64,000 bases of DNA from contig NZ_BDBR01000015.1 of assembly GCF_001613085.1 (NCBI RefSeq), positions 62,001 to 126,000 of the forward strand, given 5' to 3'. A program made the position numbers and the translations under genes. Positions 1-8,312 of the stretch are shown piece after piece. The notes below the pieces were generated by a model. That model searched no databases and was not told where the DNA came from. It was given only the letters and a program-made list of their open reading frames with translations. Each line of letters begins with the position of its first letter. The first letter of the stretch is position 1. This DNA is from Nocardia salmonicida NBRC 13393. Its GTDB lineage: Bacteria; Actinomycetota; Actinomycetes; Mycobacteriales; Mycobacteriaceae.

Positions 1-1
1 C

Positions 2-256
2 TGGCATCAACTGATCCTCACCAAGCAGGGCAACGCCGCAGACCAAGCCCGCCGCCGCGGCGAGGTCCTCGACCAGACCGCGGTGCCCAACAAGTTCGCT
101 GGCGATGTCCTCATCCACGCCGCGATGCAACGCCAAGCACCCTGGGCGATACGCCCATCCAAAGCGCAGCTCGCGGTCGGCCGCGGCCAGGTATGGACTG
201 CCGACGCACCCGAGCTGAACCTGTCCGCACTCGCAGTCGACCTGGATGTGCGATGA
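2..256 (+). CDS. C-terminal end of an unidentified protein (5' truncated by window edge)
   Basis: An open frame enters from the left edge and gives 84 residues ending LAVDLDVR before TGA at 254-256. It overlaps the ATG of the polymerase gene in an ATGA junction, so the two are probably translationally coupled and functionally linked. The fragment is rich in Arg, Gln and Ala and shows no motif I can name. Codon use and the coupling support it as a real gene end. Function unknown. Confidence 0.6.
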   Translation, partial: WHQLILTKQGNAADQARRRGEVLDQTAVPNKFAGDVLIHAAMQRQAPWAIRPSKAQLAVGRGQVWTADAPELNLSALAVDLDVR

Positions 257-2880
257 CCACCGCGCCCACACGAACAACCAGCACGCTGCTTGTCGACGTG
301 CCCACTGTCCTGAGCTTCGCCTACCGCAGCATGCCGCTGACAGGAGCCACCACCGCTACCGGCCAACCGACCAACGCCATCTCCGGATTCCTCTCCGCCA
401 TCGTTGATCTGATCAACATCGAGCGCCCGACCCACGCCGCCGTTGTTCTCGACGGGCCGGGATCCAGCCGACGAGCTACACAGGTTCCGTCCTACCGCCC
501 GCACCTCGCGCCCGCCGATCTGGCAGCTCAGCAACAGATCCTGCGTGAACTGCTTCAACTGCTGAATGTGCCCGTGCTCGAGGCACCCCCCGGGTATGAA
601 GCGGCGGACCTGATCGCCTCCCTCGCAGGAGCAGCGCAGAGCCCCGTGCTCATCCTCAGCACCGATGAACGAATCCTTCAATGCGTCACCGACACAATCA
701 CTCTCATCCGCCCGAGACTGGACCGTGACCCCGAACGGTTGACCCCGACCGAGGTTCATATCCGGCTCGGGATCGATGCCGGCAGTGTTGTCGACTACCT
801 GGCGCTGCGCGGAGACAAACCGCGAGGTCTCGCGCCAGTCCCGGGCGTAGGGGAGCGCTCCGCGAAGACCTGGCTGTCCGGCGCGGGGACCCTCGACGCA
901 CTTCTCGCTGAGGACCAGCCCCGCCGTGGCGGCCTGGATCTGCGTAACCACGCCACCAAACTGCTCACCTACCGCCAGGTGCTGCGCCTGGACCCCACGC
1001 TGGCCGGACACGGCTCCAATGACCTGCGCCTGGCCCCGCCCACTACGGCGCGTCAGGAAATCGTGCAACGCTTCGACGAGCTGGCCATGCCATCCCAGGG
1101 CGCAGCCGCACTGAAAGCCTTCGCCGGCTCGGACACGGACTCGCCGAGCACCCACCGCATTCCCGCCGACCACCTCACGTCATGGCTCACCGACCACGCG
1201 CGCAGCCGCGGTCGCCACAGCTTTGCGATCCAGGCAGCTCCCGTCGGGGAGGCCGTCGCCATCACCACGCCCACCGGCACAACCGGCTACTTCGACCTGG
1301 CCCAGGCCAGCGCCGGAGACCGCGATGCGCTCGCCGCCTGGCTTTGCGACACCGCCGTCACCAAGGCCGTACATGACCTCAAATCCATGATCCACGCCCT
1401 CCGCGCTGAAAGCTGGCCCATCGACGGCGTACAGATCGACACCGCGCTCGCTGCGTACCTTCTCGCGCCCAACGCCGCCGACTACACCCTCGGCGCGGCC
1501 GCCGCTCGCCACCTCGAAGACGTCAACCCCTCGACCCTGAACACCACCGATAACCTGTTCAGCCCGCCCCAGGGCGGATCCCCCGCCGCGGCCGCCGCCC
1601 AGGTGACTGCGAGACTCGCCGACACGCTGCTGGCCGAGCTCGCACATCGGGGGATGGCCGAGCTCGCGGCCACCATCGAACTGCCCGTTGCCGCGATTCT
1701 CTCCGACATCGAACACCGCGGCATCGCGGTCGATCGGCCTCACCTGATCGTGCTTCGCGCCGAGTTCGCCGCCGCCGCGGCCGCCGCCACCGCCGCCGCG
1801 GTCGAGATCCTGGGCCGCCCGATCAACCTCGGCTCGACACCGCAACTCCAGCAGGCGCTGTTCACCGACCTAGGACTGCCGCGCACCCGCAAGATCAGAA
1901 GCGGGTACAGCACAGCCGCTGACGAGCTGACCAAACTGCTCGACACGACCGAGCACCCGTTCCTGCAGAAGGTCCTTGACCACCGCGCCGCGGCCAAACT
2001 CGGCGCCATCATCGACGGCCTGCTCAAGCACATCGAGACCGACGGCCGGATCCACACCACCCTGTCGCAGACCACCGTGGAAACCGGGCGCCTGTCCTCC
2101 CTCTCCCCGAACCTGCAGAACATCCCGATCCGCAGTGCTGCAGGCCTGCGAATCCGCGAAGCCTTCGTCCCTGGGCCCGGATTCGATTACCTCCTCGCTG
2201 CCGACTACAGCCAGATCGAGATGCGGATCATGGCCCACGCATCCGGCGACCAGCACCTGATCGACGCATTCACCAGTGGCGAGGACATGCACCGCTTCAC
2301 CGCTGCCCTCGCCTTCGGCATCCCCCTCGACGAGGTCACCGATACCCAACGAAGCCGCGCCAAAGCCATCTCCTACGGCCTTGCCTACGGTCAGCAAGTA
2401 CGCGGCCTCGCCACCGAACTGAACATCCCGATCGCTGAGGCTCGAGAGCACTACATTGCCTACTTCGCCCGCTTCGGCGCCGTGCGCGACTACCTCGATG
2501 CTCTCGTCGAGAAAGCGCGACGTACTGGATACACCGAGACTTTGTTCGGGCGTCGCCGCTACCTACCAGATCTCAACGGCGACAACCCTCGCGCCACCGA
2601 CGCCGCCGAGCGTGCCGCGCTGAATGCCCCGATCCAGGGCACTGCCGCCGACATCATCAAAACTGCGATGACCACCGTCGAGACCGCGATCCGGTCGGCA
2701 GGGCTGCGCGCGCGGATGATCCTGCAGATCCACGACGAACTGTTGTTTGAGGTGCCCGCAGACGAAGTCGACAGGCTCAGTGCCCTCCTGCGCGAAGTCA
2801 TGCCGCGAGCAGCGAAATTCGCTGTCCCGCTTGATGTGACAGTCGGAGTCGGTCGCACCTGGGCCGCAGCCCACGGCTGA
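253..2880 (+). CDS. polA: DNA polymerase I homologue with degenerate 5'-nuclease domain
   Basis: Family A DNA polymerase of 875 residues, slightly shorter than mycobacterial PolA. The start at 253 is chosen because it overlaps the preceding stop (ATGA) and begins LLVD-type FEN sequence. Residues about 10-270 match the 5'-nuclease domain, but acidic sites are lost: GYEAAD replaces GYEADD, STDER replaces TGDKD, and GDKPRG replaces GDSSDN, while GVGER of the helix-hairpin-helix remains. A 3'-5' exonuclease-like domain without obvious catalytic acids follows. The polymerase domain is intact: TGRLSS and LQNIPIR, motif A DYSQIEMRI, an O-helix RAKAISYGLAYG with Tyr at the ddNTP-selectivity position, and motif C QIHDELLFEV. 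It probably synthesises DNA but has weakened or no flap nuclease activity. The chromosome presumably carries a housekeeping polA elsewhere. Confidence 0.93.
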   Translation: MTTAPTRTTSTLLVDVPTVLSFAYRSMPLTGATTATGQPTNAISGFLSAIVDLINIERPTHAAVVLDGPGSSRRATQVPSYRPHLAPADLAAQQQILRELLQLLNVPVLEAPPGYEAADLIASLAGAAQSPVLILSTDERILQCVTDTITLIRPRLDRDPERLTPTEVHIRLGIDAGSVVDYLALRGDKPRGLAPVPGVGERSAKTWLSGAGTLDALLAEDQPRRGGLDLRNHATKLLTYRQVLRLDPTLAGHGSNDLRLAPPTTARQEIVQRFDELAMPSQGAAALKAFAGSDTDSPSTHRIPADHLTSWLTDHARSRGRHSFAIQAAPVGEAVAITTPTGTTGYFDLAQASAGDRDALAAWLCDTAVTKAVHDLKSMIHALRAESWPIDGVQIDTALAAYLLAPNAADYTLGAAAARHLEDVNPSTLNTTDNLFSPPQGGSPAAAAAQVTARLADTLLAELAHRGMAELAATIELPVAAILSDIEHRGIAVDRPHLIVLRAEFAAAAAAATAAAVEILGRPINLGSTPQLQQALFTDLGLPRTRKIRSGYSTAADELTKLLDTTEHPFLQKVLDHRAAAKLGAIIDGLLKHIETDGRIHTTLSQTTVETGRLSSLSPNLQNIPIRSAAGLRIREAFVPGPGFDYLLAADYSQIEMRIMAHASGDQHLIDAFTSGEDMHRFTAALAFGIPLDEVTDTQRSRAKAISYGLAYGQQVRGLATELNIPIAEAREHYIAYFARFGAVRDYLDALVEKARRTGYTETLFGRRRYLPDLNGDNPRATDAAERAALNAPIQGTAADIIKTAMTTVETAIRSAGLRARMILQIHDELLFEVPADEVDRLSALLREVMPRAAKFAVPLDVTVGVGRTWAAAHG

Positions 2881-2902
2881 ATCGCCATGAGCCATACGTG
2901 AG

Positions 2903-3592
2903 ATGCTCGCTGGCATGGATGACCTGGCCCCTCGACCAGTCGATCACCGCGGCTTCTTCAGCGAGGTCCGGGCACATCGCGCCAAACATCTAGGCAAAGT
3001 CGGGCCGTTCCTGCATCGATGGAGTGCACGTCAGCGTGCGATCAAGGCCAGCCGACCGGACACACGCAATGCGTTGGCGCAAGATGCGACACGGTTACCG
3101 AGCGCGACCGAGCGGGTCGCCATCGCGAAGATTCTTGCCTGCGCGGTGACCGCATCGGTGGGCACAGTGCTGGTCGATGGCGATGCCCGATGGCTGCTGG
3201 CCGCACTCGGTTTCGCCGGAATAGCCCTTGTGCTCATGCAGCTGTTTCGATACACGATGTGGCGTGGTGATCGCGATGGTGGCGCCTTCCTGGCGCTGGC
3301 GCCGCATCATGGGGCGGTGCTGGTAATGGACTACGTGCGCTGGCCCTACCGCGGCTGCACACATGATCACGCGGTCGAGCTCGGAAACGATCTACTCTCC
3401 CTCGCACGAGAGCACGCCACGGTGCTGCTCGCCCTGACCTCGGTCGATGCGGTCGCCATGCACTACAAGAGGTCAGGGTTCCGTGAGCTCACTGTGGCCG
3501 AACAACATCGCTATCGGTTTCGGCATCGGCGCGGCCTGATATTCGATCCCTGTACGGCGTCGCAGGCTGAAGGGCCAGGCCAATGGCCATGA
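2903..3592 (+). CDS. Membrane protein with GNAT-like C-terminal region
   Basis: Protein of 229 residues; an alternative ATG lies at 2915. Two hydrophobic segments around residues 75-115 form a membrane hairpin. The following part (about 135-205: a beta strand VLVMDYVRWP, a helix, then a strand VLLALTSVDAVAMHYKRSGFREL) has the spacing of an acetyltransferase core with the typical YKRSGF end, though no clear acetyl-CoA loop is visible. It follows the polymerase by 22 bp and may be cotranscribed. Substrate unknown. Confidence 0.7.
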   Translation: MLAGMDDLAPRPVDHRGFFSEVRAHRAKHLGKVGPFLHRWSARQRAIKASRPDTRNALAQDATRLPSATERVAIAKILACAVTASVGTVLVDGDARWLLAALGFAGIALVLMQLFRYTMWRGDRDGGAFLALAPHHGAVLVMDYVRWPYRGCTHDHAVELGNDLLSLAREHATVLLALTSVDAVAMHYKRSGFRELTVAEQHRYRFRHRRGLIFDPCTASQAEGPGQWP

Positions 3593-3597
3593 TCTAT

Positions 3598-4617
3598 TCA
3601 TCCCGGCTGTCGTACCTGACGGTGCACAAGGCGCACTCCCAAGGCGGCCAGGTCGTCACCGCATAGCCCCGGATACCCGTGAACGATCCTGCGCCAGCGC
3701 GCTGGCACCGCCGACGCCCCATACCGCGCCCCGAGTAGTGCACCTGCGATCGCAGCGGTTGTGTCGGTGTCGCCACCGGCTCGGACCGCCAGCTCCAAAG
3801 CGCCGGGCAGGGTGTCGGCGTGGGTGATCGCCCACCACGCAGTCTGGAGTGCGTGGACGACCCAGCCGTTGCGGGGAAAAGCGGAGGCGCACTCGGCGGT
3901 CTCGGCCTGATCCAACAGCGGCTCCCAGTAGTTCGCGTCGACAACTGAGAGCGCGTCACCGACGCCGTCGAAGTTGCCGTGCAGCACCGCATGCCGGATC
4001 GCGAGCGACCATATCGTGCATGCTTCGGCGGCGCGCTCATCGTCGTGCGTAAGGCTGCTGACCAGTACGGCGGCGGCCGCACAAGTTTCAGCATCATCGA
4101 GGTAGACCAGGCCGATGGGTGCGGTGCGCATCAAAGAGCCGTTGCCGCCCTTGCGGCCGCTGATCTTGCCTGCGCGCGCCCACATCTGCCCAGCGCTCTT
4201 ACTGCGTGCGCTCAGGACTTGGCGGGTTTGTCGACCGATGTCTCGTGGTTTGGAGTCCCACCAGGTGATGAACTGCGCCGCAACACCATTGAGCGCCTGG
4301 ATGTCATGAAGGTTGCCGAACTCGTCGGCGGCGAGCGCAACGGCGACCATCATCGAGGTGTCGTCGGTCCATTCGCCTGGTGCCCATTTGAAGACTCCGC
4401 CACCGACCATGTCGATCTTGGTCCGGGGAGTGGGGTGAGTGAACTCGTAGCCTGCGCCGAGGGCGTCGCCCACCGCGGTACCGAGAAGAGCGCCCGCTGC
4501 TCTGTCAGCTAGCGGCGAAGTGGGATTCCGGTCAGCTGCGGTACCCCGCAGTTGCTGGGTGAGCCAGGTGTATCCGCGCGCGACGGCGCTGAGTGGGAGC
4601 GTCAGTGCAGTCTGCAT
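3598..4617 (-). CDS. ADP-ribosylglycohydrolase (DraG/ARH family)
   Basis: Protein of 339 residues with the family signatures in order: GALLGTAVGDALGAGYEF near residue 40, EWTDDTSMM near 75 (metal-binding Asp pair), GNGSLMRTAPIGL in the middle, and GGDTDTTAAIAGALLGARYG near the end. Such enzymes remove ADP-ribose from proteins or small molecules using Mg ions in the cytoplasm. The start at 4617 has an AGGAG ribosome binding site; upstream in-frame ATGs run into the promoter region and were rejected. The gene is divergent from the ImuA'-like gene, with a 22-bp palindrome in the shared promoter region. A macro-domain protein at 35229-35711 is another ADP-ribose-related gene in the window. Confidence 0.92.
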   Translation of the reverse strand: MQTALTLPLSAVARGYTWLTQQLRGTAADRNPTSPLADRAAGALLGTAVGDALGAGYEFTHPTPRTKIDMVGGGVFKWAPGEWTDDTSMMVAVALAADEFGNLHDIQALNGVAAQFITWWDSKPRDIGRQTRQVLSARSKSAGQMWARAGKISGRKGGNGSLMRTAPIGLVYLDDAETCAAAAVLVSSLTHDDERAAEACTIWSLAIRHAVLHGNFDGVGDALSVVDANYWEPLLDQAETAECASAFPRNGWVVHALQTAWWAITHADTLPGALELAVRAGGDTDTTAAIAGALLGARYGASAVPARWRRIVHGYPGLCGDDLAALGVRLVHRQVRQPG

Positions 4618-4731
4618 TTGGTACTCCTGAATTGAGAGAGGGGGCCGGTGCGCGAGAATCCGCGATGATTCCCACTTGCACACGTCGTTGTGGCTGGCCT
4701 GGCCGATGTTGGACTGCTGCAGCCCGATAAC

Positions 4732-4753
4732 TATATCGCCTATAGGCGATATA
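4732..4753. promoter_or_regulatory. Perfect 22-bp palindrome, probable operator in a divergent promoter
   Basis: Arms TATATCGCCTA and TAGGCGATATA are exact reverse complements. On the minus strand a TTGCAT / TATAGT pair with an 18-bp spacer brackets the palindrome, so a dimeric repressor bound there would cover the promoter of the ADP-ribosylglycohydrolase. On the plus strand a perfect TATAAT lies at 4750-4755, towards the ImuA'-like gene. The regulator is not identifiable from the window. Confidence 0.7.
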
Positions 4754-4828
4754 ATGCAACATGTGGACGGTCTGAACTCGCCGTCTACCGGTTGATTTGG
4801 ACCGAGCCGCGGCGGGTGAGGCCCGCAG

Positions 4829-4844
4829 TCGAACGTATGTGCGA
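4829..4844 (+). promoter_or_regulatory. Actinobacterial SOS (LexA) box
   Basis: TCGAAC-GTAT-GTGCGA matches the actinobacterial LexA operator TCGAAC-N4-GTTCGA with one mismatch. It ends two bases before the first possible ATG of the ImuA'-like gene, so either transcription is leaderless or nearly so, or the ATG at 4856 is used. It predicts DNA-damage induction of this gene and the one overlapping it. Confidence 0.75.
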
Positions 4845-4846
4845 AA

Positions 4847-5599
4847 ATGGTGGACATGATCAAGGTGGAGGTCGCCGACCTGGCCGGGCTCTCCCGGGAA
4901 CAGGCCGCCGCCTTCGTTCGCCGCCGGACAGCCGCGGAGCCAGAAGAGGACCAGTCGCGACCGAAGCTGCCCACGATCGACGCGCTGAACCGCGTGCTTC
5001 CCGGCGGCGGGCTGGACCGAGGCGCCGTGGTGTCCTACGCAGGCTCTTCCTCGCCGCTGCTCGGCATGCTCGCGGCCGCTACCGCCGCTGGCGAGTACAC
5101 CGCCTTGATCAACACCCCGGACCGCCATGGAGCAGTCCGATCTCTGCATGCCTTCTATGAACTCGGGGGAGCGCTCAGCAGGTTGTTCGCCGTGAACTGC
5201 CCCACCGACGACGACCGGTTGATCACGGTCCTGCACAACCTCATGGACGGCGTGTCCTTGGTGGTCAGCGAACTACATCCGCGGCTGCTTCCGCCGTCTA
5301 GAGCGAAGATCCTGTTCGCCAGAGCGGCAAGCCGCCGATGCACTCTCGTCCTGCTCGGTCCCGAACACAGGATCGGCGGCGTCGATCTGCGCTTGTCCGC
5401 GTCCTGTGTCGGCTTGGAGGGTCTAGGACCTGGACGTGGCCGCATCACCGCCCAGACCTTTCGCATCGAAGCGACCGGGCGCGACGGAAGAACCAGGTCC
5501 GGCGACTTCCGCAAGGGGCCTCGGCCCGGAGGGCGCATGGACTGGGAATGGGTGGAGCCCTCAGCTGAGGTCATCGGCCTGTCGACGCGGGCGGGCTGA
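4847..5599 (+). CDS. imuA: ImuA'-like RecA-fold DNA repair protein
   Basis: Protein of 250 residues resembling actinobacterial ImuA', the RecA-like partner of the ImuB/DnaE2 mutagenic translesion polymerase. The sequence shows the family's ALNRVLPGGGLDRGAVVSY start of the core domain, where a Walker A-like site is degraded to GSSSPLLG, then alternating strands, a GLGPGRGRIT stretch and a basic C-terminus RKGPRPGGRMDWEW. An SOS box precedes it, fitting a damage-inducible role. No ImuB or DnaE2 gene follows; the next gene is an unrelated short protein. ATG 4847 and ATG 4856 are both possible starts. Confidence 0.8.
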   Translation: MVDMIKVEVADLAGLSREQAAAFVRRRTAAEPEEDQSRPKLPTIDALNRVLPGGGLDRGAVVSYAGSSSPLLGMLAAATAAGEYTALINTPDRHGAVRSLHAFYELGGALSRLFAVNCPTDDDRLITVLHNLMDGVSLVVSELHPRLLPPSRAKILFARAASRRCTLVLLGPEHRIGGVDLRLSASCVGLEGLGPGRGRITAQTFRIEATGRDGRTRSGDFRKGPRPGGRMDWEWVEPSAEVIGLSTRAG

Positions 5600-5973
5600 T
5601 GGCGATGTCTCACTGGAACACCCCCGAGCACACCGCGGTACAGCCAGTTGCGCCGCCGGTCGGTCTCCGCGTCTTTCCCGCCCGGATCTGGCCACCAGCA
5701 AAATTGCGATGGGCAGCCGGGCTCGCGATGTGGAAAAAGGCACTCGGGGCAAAATTGGATCCAGTGCCTGGTGAGCTCATCGAACTGGTCACTACCCAGT
5801 CGGGGGATGTGCTCGGCTGCGTGAAATTCCAGATCGAAGTCGACCACTCCGCGAGAACAGAAGTCATGCTGCTCCCGCTGTCGGATCTGTACGAGCCGGC
5901 CACCGAGGCCGACCGTGCCCGGCTGCTGGCGCTACTGGCACCGTACGACCTCGGCTGGACATCGAGGCGGTGA
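5599..5973 (+). CDS. Small protein translationally coupled to ImuA'
   Basis: Protein of 124 residues whose ATG shares one base with the stop of the ImuA'-like gene (TGATG), so it should be co-induced by DNA damage. It is a compact alpha/beta sequence with an amphipathic first half (FPARIWPPAKLRWAAGLAMW) and a strand-rich centre. I do not recognise the family. It occupies the place where imuB is often found. Confidence 0.75.
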   Translation: MAMSHWNTPEHTAVQPVAPPVGLRVFPARIWPPAKLRWAAGLAMWKKALGAKLDPVPGELIELVTTQSGDVLGCVKFQIEVDHSARTEVMLLPLSDLYEPATEADRARLLALLAPYDLGWTSRR

Positions 5974-6040
5974 CGGAATGCGGCCGAGTACCCGAGGGTG
6001 GGGATCTGCGCGACCAGTAACCGACCGATCCTGCAGTGTG

Positions 6041-6064
6041 GGGACATGCCGTTTCGGCTGGTCA
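6041..6064 (+). repeat. 24-bp intergenic repeat, copy 1
   Basis: GGGACATGCC, nine bases, GGTCA. Lies 67 bp after the gene ending at 5973, in a 590-bp stretch with no strong gene. It matches the 24-bp family in both conserved blocks with two changes in the left block. Confidence 0.8.
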
Positions 6065-6269
6065 AGTCGGGTGGCGGCGAACATTTCGGTCGACGCGAAG
6101 AGCCGCTGCGTCGATGTCGGTGCGAAGTCATAGGCTGCAAATATGACTACCTGCGGTGACATTTTCGACGCACGGACAATCTCGGTTCGCGATCGGGTTC
6201 GGATCCGCCTCGTCGGCGCCGCGGCGAAGTGGAATAGGCGGCCCGACTTCGAACCGCACCATCGTGAAG

Positions 6270-6401
6270 ATGAGCGACTGTTCGCAGCCCACGTGCCCGA
6301 AGCCGGCTACGGCAGCCCCGTGCCGGGAATGCGGAAAGGCGTGGGAGTGCGTGACCATCACGCTGCTCCTCGACCCGTTGCGAGGCGTGCCAGCGGTATA
6401 A
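6270..6401 (+). CDS. Possible 43-residue cysteine-rich protein
   Basis: A short frame starts at ATG 6270 after GTGAAG and encodes five cysteines (CxxxxC, CxxC and a further C) with an aliphatic tail. It could be a small zinc-binding protein. It is the only plausible gene in the stretch 5974-6563, which otherwise holds one copy of the 24-bp repeat and nothing else I can support. Confidence 0.3.
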   Translation: MSDCSQPTCPKPATAAPCRECGKAWECVTITLLLDPLRGVPAV

Positions 6402-6563
6402 CGAGCGATGGCCTGGCAACACTGTCGTGGTGAACTGTGACTGTGAGTCCGATACTTTGTTAAGTGCGTTCTGACTATTCTGGCAGCTCATAGCATGATT
6501 GTGATGGTTGATACGGATCGCTCGACTCGTATTCGTGACATCTTTTCGGTACGCTTTGTTGTC

Positions 6564-7181
6564 ATGAGGTCAGCAGTAGGTGCCGCCGCCAAGGCGTTGG
6601 AGTCCTACCCGGCCGGGAGCTTCGTTCACACGAGTCGCCTGCCGGGGACCACTGCTGCCGCCGCGTCGGCGATCAAACGCGCGCACCAGCGCGGTGAGCT
6701 GGTCCCAATCCGCCGAGGTCTGTACTTCAAGGGTGTCCCGACTCGCTACGGATTGACGCGCCCTACTGCCGAGGCTGTCGCCGCCGAGGTGTTGGGCAAG
6801 ACCGGCGCGGGACCGACTGGGTTTTCCGCGGCCCGCGCGCTCGGGCTGACCACGCAGGTCCCGGCCAAACCGACCATGGTGGTGACCGGCGCCGTTCCGA
6901 CGTCGATCCCAGGAGTGGAGGTGTCCAAGCGCAACAATTTGCGCCGAGCGACTCTGCGCCCGCTCGAGATCGCGGTCCTCGAACTGTTGCGCGGCGACTG
7001 GGAGACCACCGTGGACGAAGGCTGGACCGCACTGAGCGCCGCCGTGGGCAAGGCGGTAGCCGCTGGCAAGCTGCGTTGGCGTGCGCTCTCGTCCGCAGCC
7101 GAGGGGGAGCGCTCTCCGACGTTGCGGGACAACTTGATCCGACTGGGTGAGGACTTGCGGGTATCGGGCATGCTTGCCTGA
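6564..7181 (+). CDS. abiEi: AbiEi-type antitoxin, transcriptional regulator (type IV toxin-antitoxin)
   Basis: Protein of 205 residues from ATG 6564. The N-terminal winged helix (AIKRAHQRGELVPIRRGLYF) is the typical AbiEi regulatory domain, followed by the antitoxin domain beginning near LTRPTAEAVAAEVL. AbiEi represses its own operon and neutralises AbiEii. The stop overlaps the toxin start by one base (TGATG). No good Shine-Dalgarno is visible at ATG 6564; the in-frame ATG at 6495 is less likely because the added residues do not look like the family. Confidence 0.88.
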   Translation: MRSAVGAAAKALESYPAGSFVHTSRLPGTTAAAASAIKRAHQRGELVPIRRGLYFKGVPTRYGLTRPTAEAVAAEVLGKTGAGPTGFSAARALGLTTQVPAKPTMVVTGAVPTSIPGVEVSKRNNLRRATLRPLEIAVLELLRGDWETTVDEGWTALSAAVGKAVAAGKLRWRALSSAAEGERSPTLRDNLIRLGEDLRVSGMLA

Positions 7182-8188
7182 TGCCTGCGCTGCGTGAGCA
7201 CCCTGATGACCTGGCCGCGCTGATCGCCGCCTCGGCTGAGCAGTTAGGTCTAGACCAGTCGTTTTTGGAAAAAGACTTTTGGGCCATGGAAGTCCTGCGG
7301 GCGACGACCTTCCCGGTGGAGGTGGTCGGTCAAACCGGCAGCGGTGAGCTGACAGTCATCTTCAAAGGCGGAACGTCGCTGTCTCGCGTCTACAGGCTGA
7401 TCGAACGGTTCTCCGAGGACGTCGACCTGCTCGTCATCTTCCCCGATGTCGGTGCTGGTGCCGGCACCCGTGACAAGGCGCTCAAGCGTGTCCGTGACGG
7501 GGTCACCGAACACCTCGGGATCGGCAAGGACGCGACCGAGGCCAAGGAGTCGACAGCCGGCGTCAAGAGGAATGTGCGCTACCGCTATCCGGCACGCGTG
7601 ATGCCCTCGGCAGCGGCCGAGCGGGCCATCACTGAGGGTGTACTTCTGGAGATGGGCACGCGCGGGGGCACTTTTCCCACGCACCGGCGCGAGATTCGTT
7701 CCCTGATCGCCGATTTCGCGATCGAGGTCTTCGGTGACACTCCGGACACGTGGGAGGAGTTCGCGCCGTTCGCGGTCGAGGTCCTCGCACCGGAGCGCAC
7801 GCTGTTCGAAAAGCTGGCCGCCCTGCACGATGGTGCTTCGCGTGCCCCGGACGAGAAGGCCATCGCTGCGCTGCAGCGCAACGCACGCCACCTCTACGAC
7901 ATCCACTGCCTGCTCGCCAACGCCGAGGTGGTCGCCGCGCTCGAGGACCTGGGGCCCGACGGCATCGCGCGGTTGTGCGCCGATGTCGACGAGCACAGCG
8001 AAAGCGCCGGCTTCAGCTACACACCACGACCCGCGGACGGATTCGGGCACAGCCCCCTGCTGGACACAGCCGCGCACAGCCCGGCGCTGACTGCGGGATA
8101 TCGCCGTGCGATGCAGCTGGTCTACGGCGCGCAACCATCGCTGCATCAATGCCTGGAGACGATCCGTACCCACGCGCACCTGCTCTAA
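7181..8188 (+). CDS. abiEii: AbiEii/AbiGii-family nucleotidyltransferase toxin
   Basis: Protein of 335 residues with a DNA polymerase beta-like nucleotidyltransferase core: FKGGTSLSRVY at about residue 66 and, a dozen residues on, FSEDVDLLV with the two metal-binding aspartates. Later come the LAPERTLFEKLAALH helix and the RHLYDIHCLL motif. AbiEii toxins transfer nucleotides to cellular RNA and cause abortive infection. Translationally coupled to the antitoxin upstream. All catalytic features seem present. The pair is flanked by direct copies of the 24-bp repeat (6041 and 8220). Confidence 0.92.
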   Translation: MPALREHPDDLAALIAASAEQLGLDQSFLEKDFWAMEVLRATTFPVEVVGQTGSGELTVIFKGGTSLSRVYRLIERFSEDVDLLVIFPDVGAGAGTRDKALKRVRDGVTEHLGIGKDATEAKESTAGVKRNVRYRYPARVMPSAAAERAITEGVLLEMGTRGGTFPTHRREIRSLIADFAIEVFGDTPDTWEEFAPFAVEVLAPERTLFEKLAALHDGASRAPDEKAIAALQRNARHLYDIHCLLANAEVVAALEDLGPDGIARLCADVDEHSESAGFSYTPRPADGFGHSPLLDTAAHSPALTAGYRRAMQLVYGAQPSLHQCLETIRTHAHLL

Positions 8189-8219
8189 GGAGCCGGCTTC
8201 GTCGACTCAGGGAATGCGA

Positions 8220-8243
8220 GGGACGTGTCATCGGCGCAGGTCG
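8220..8243 (+). repeat. 24-bp intergenic repeat, copy 2
   Basis: GGGACGTGTC, ATCGGCGCA, GGTCG. It lies 31 bp after the AbiEii stop and about 70 bp before the next start, in the same orientation as copy 1. Confidence 0.85.
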
Positions 8244-8312
8244 TGACGGTGATCAGTGGTGAGGTGTCGGTGGCGCGTGCGACGATGGGAGTTCATCGAC
8301 GAGGGGGGTCCA

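Noticed and set aside
7..1173. Long minus-strand frame opposite the polymerase gene
   Set aside because: It is the mirror of a high-GC coding sequence and has no family features.
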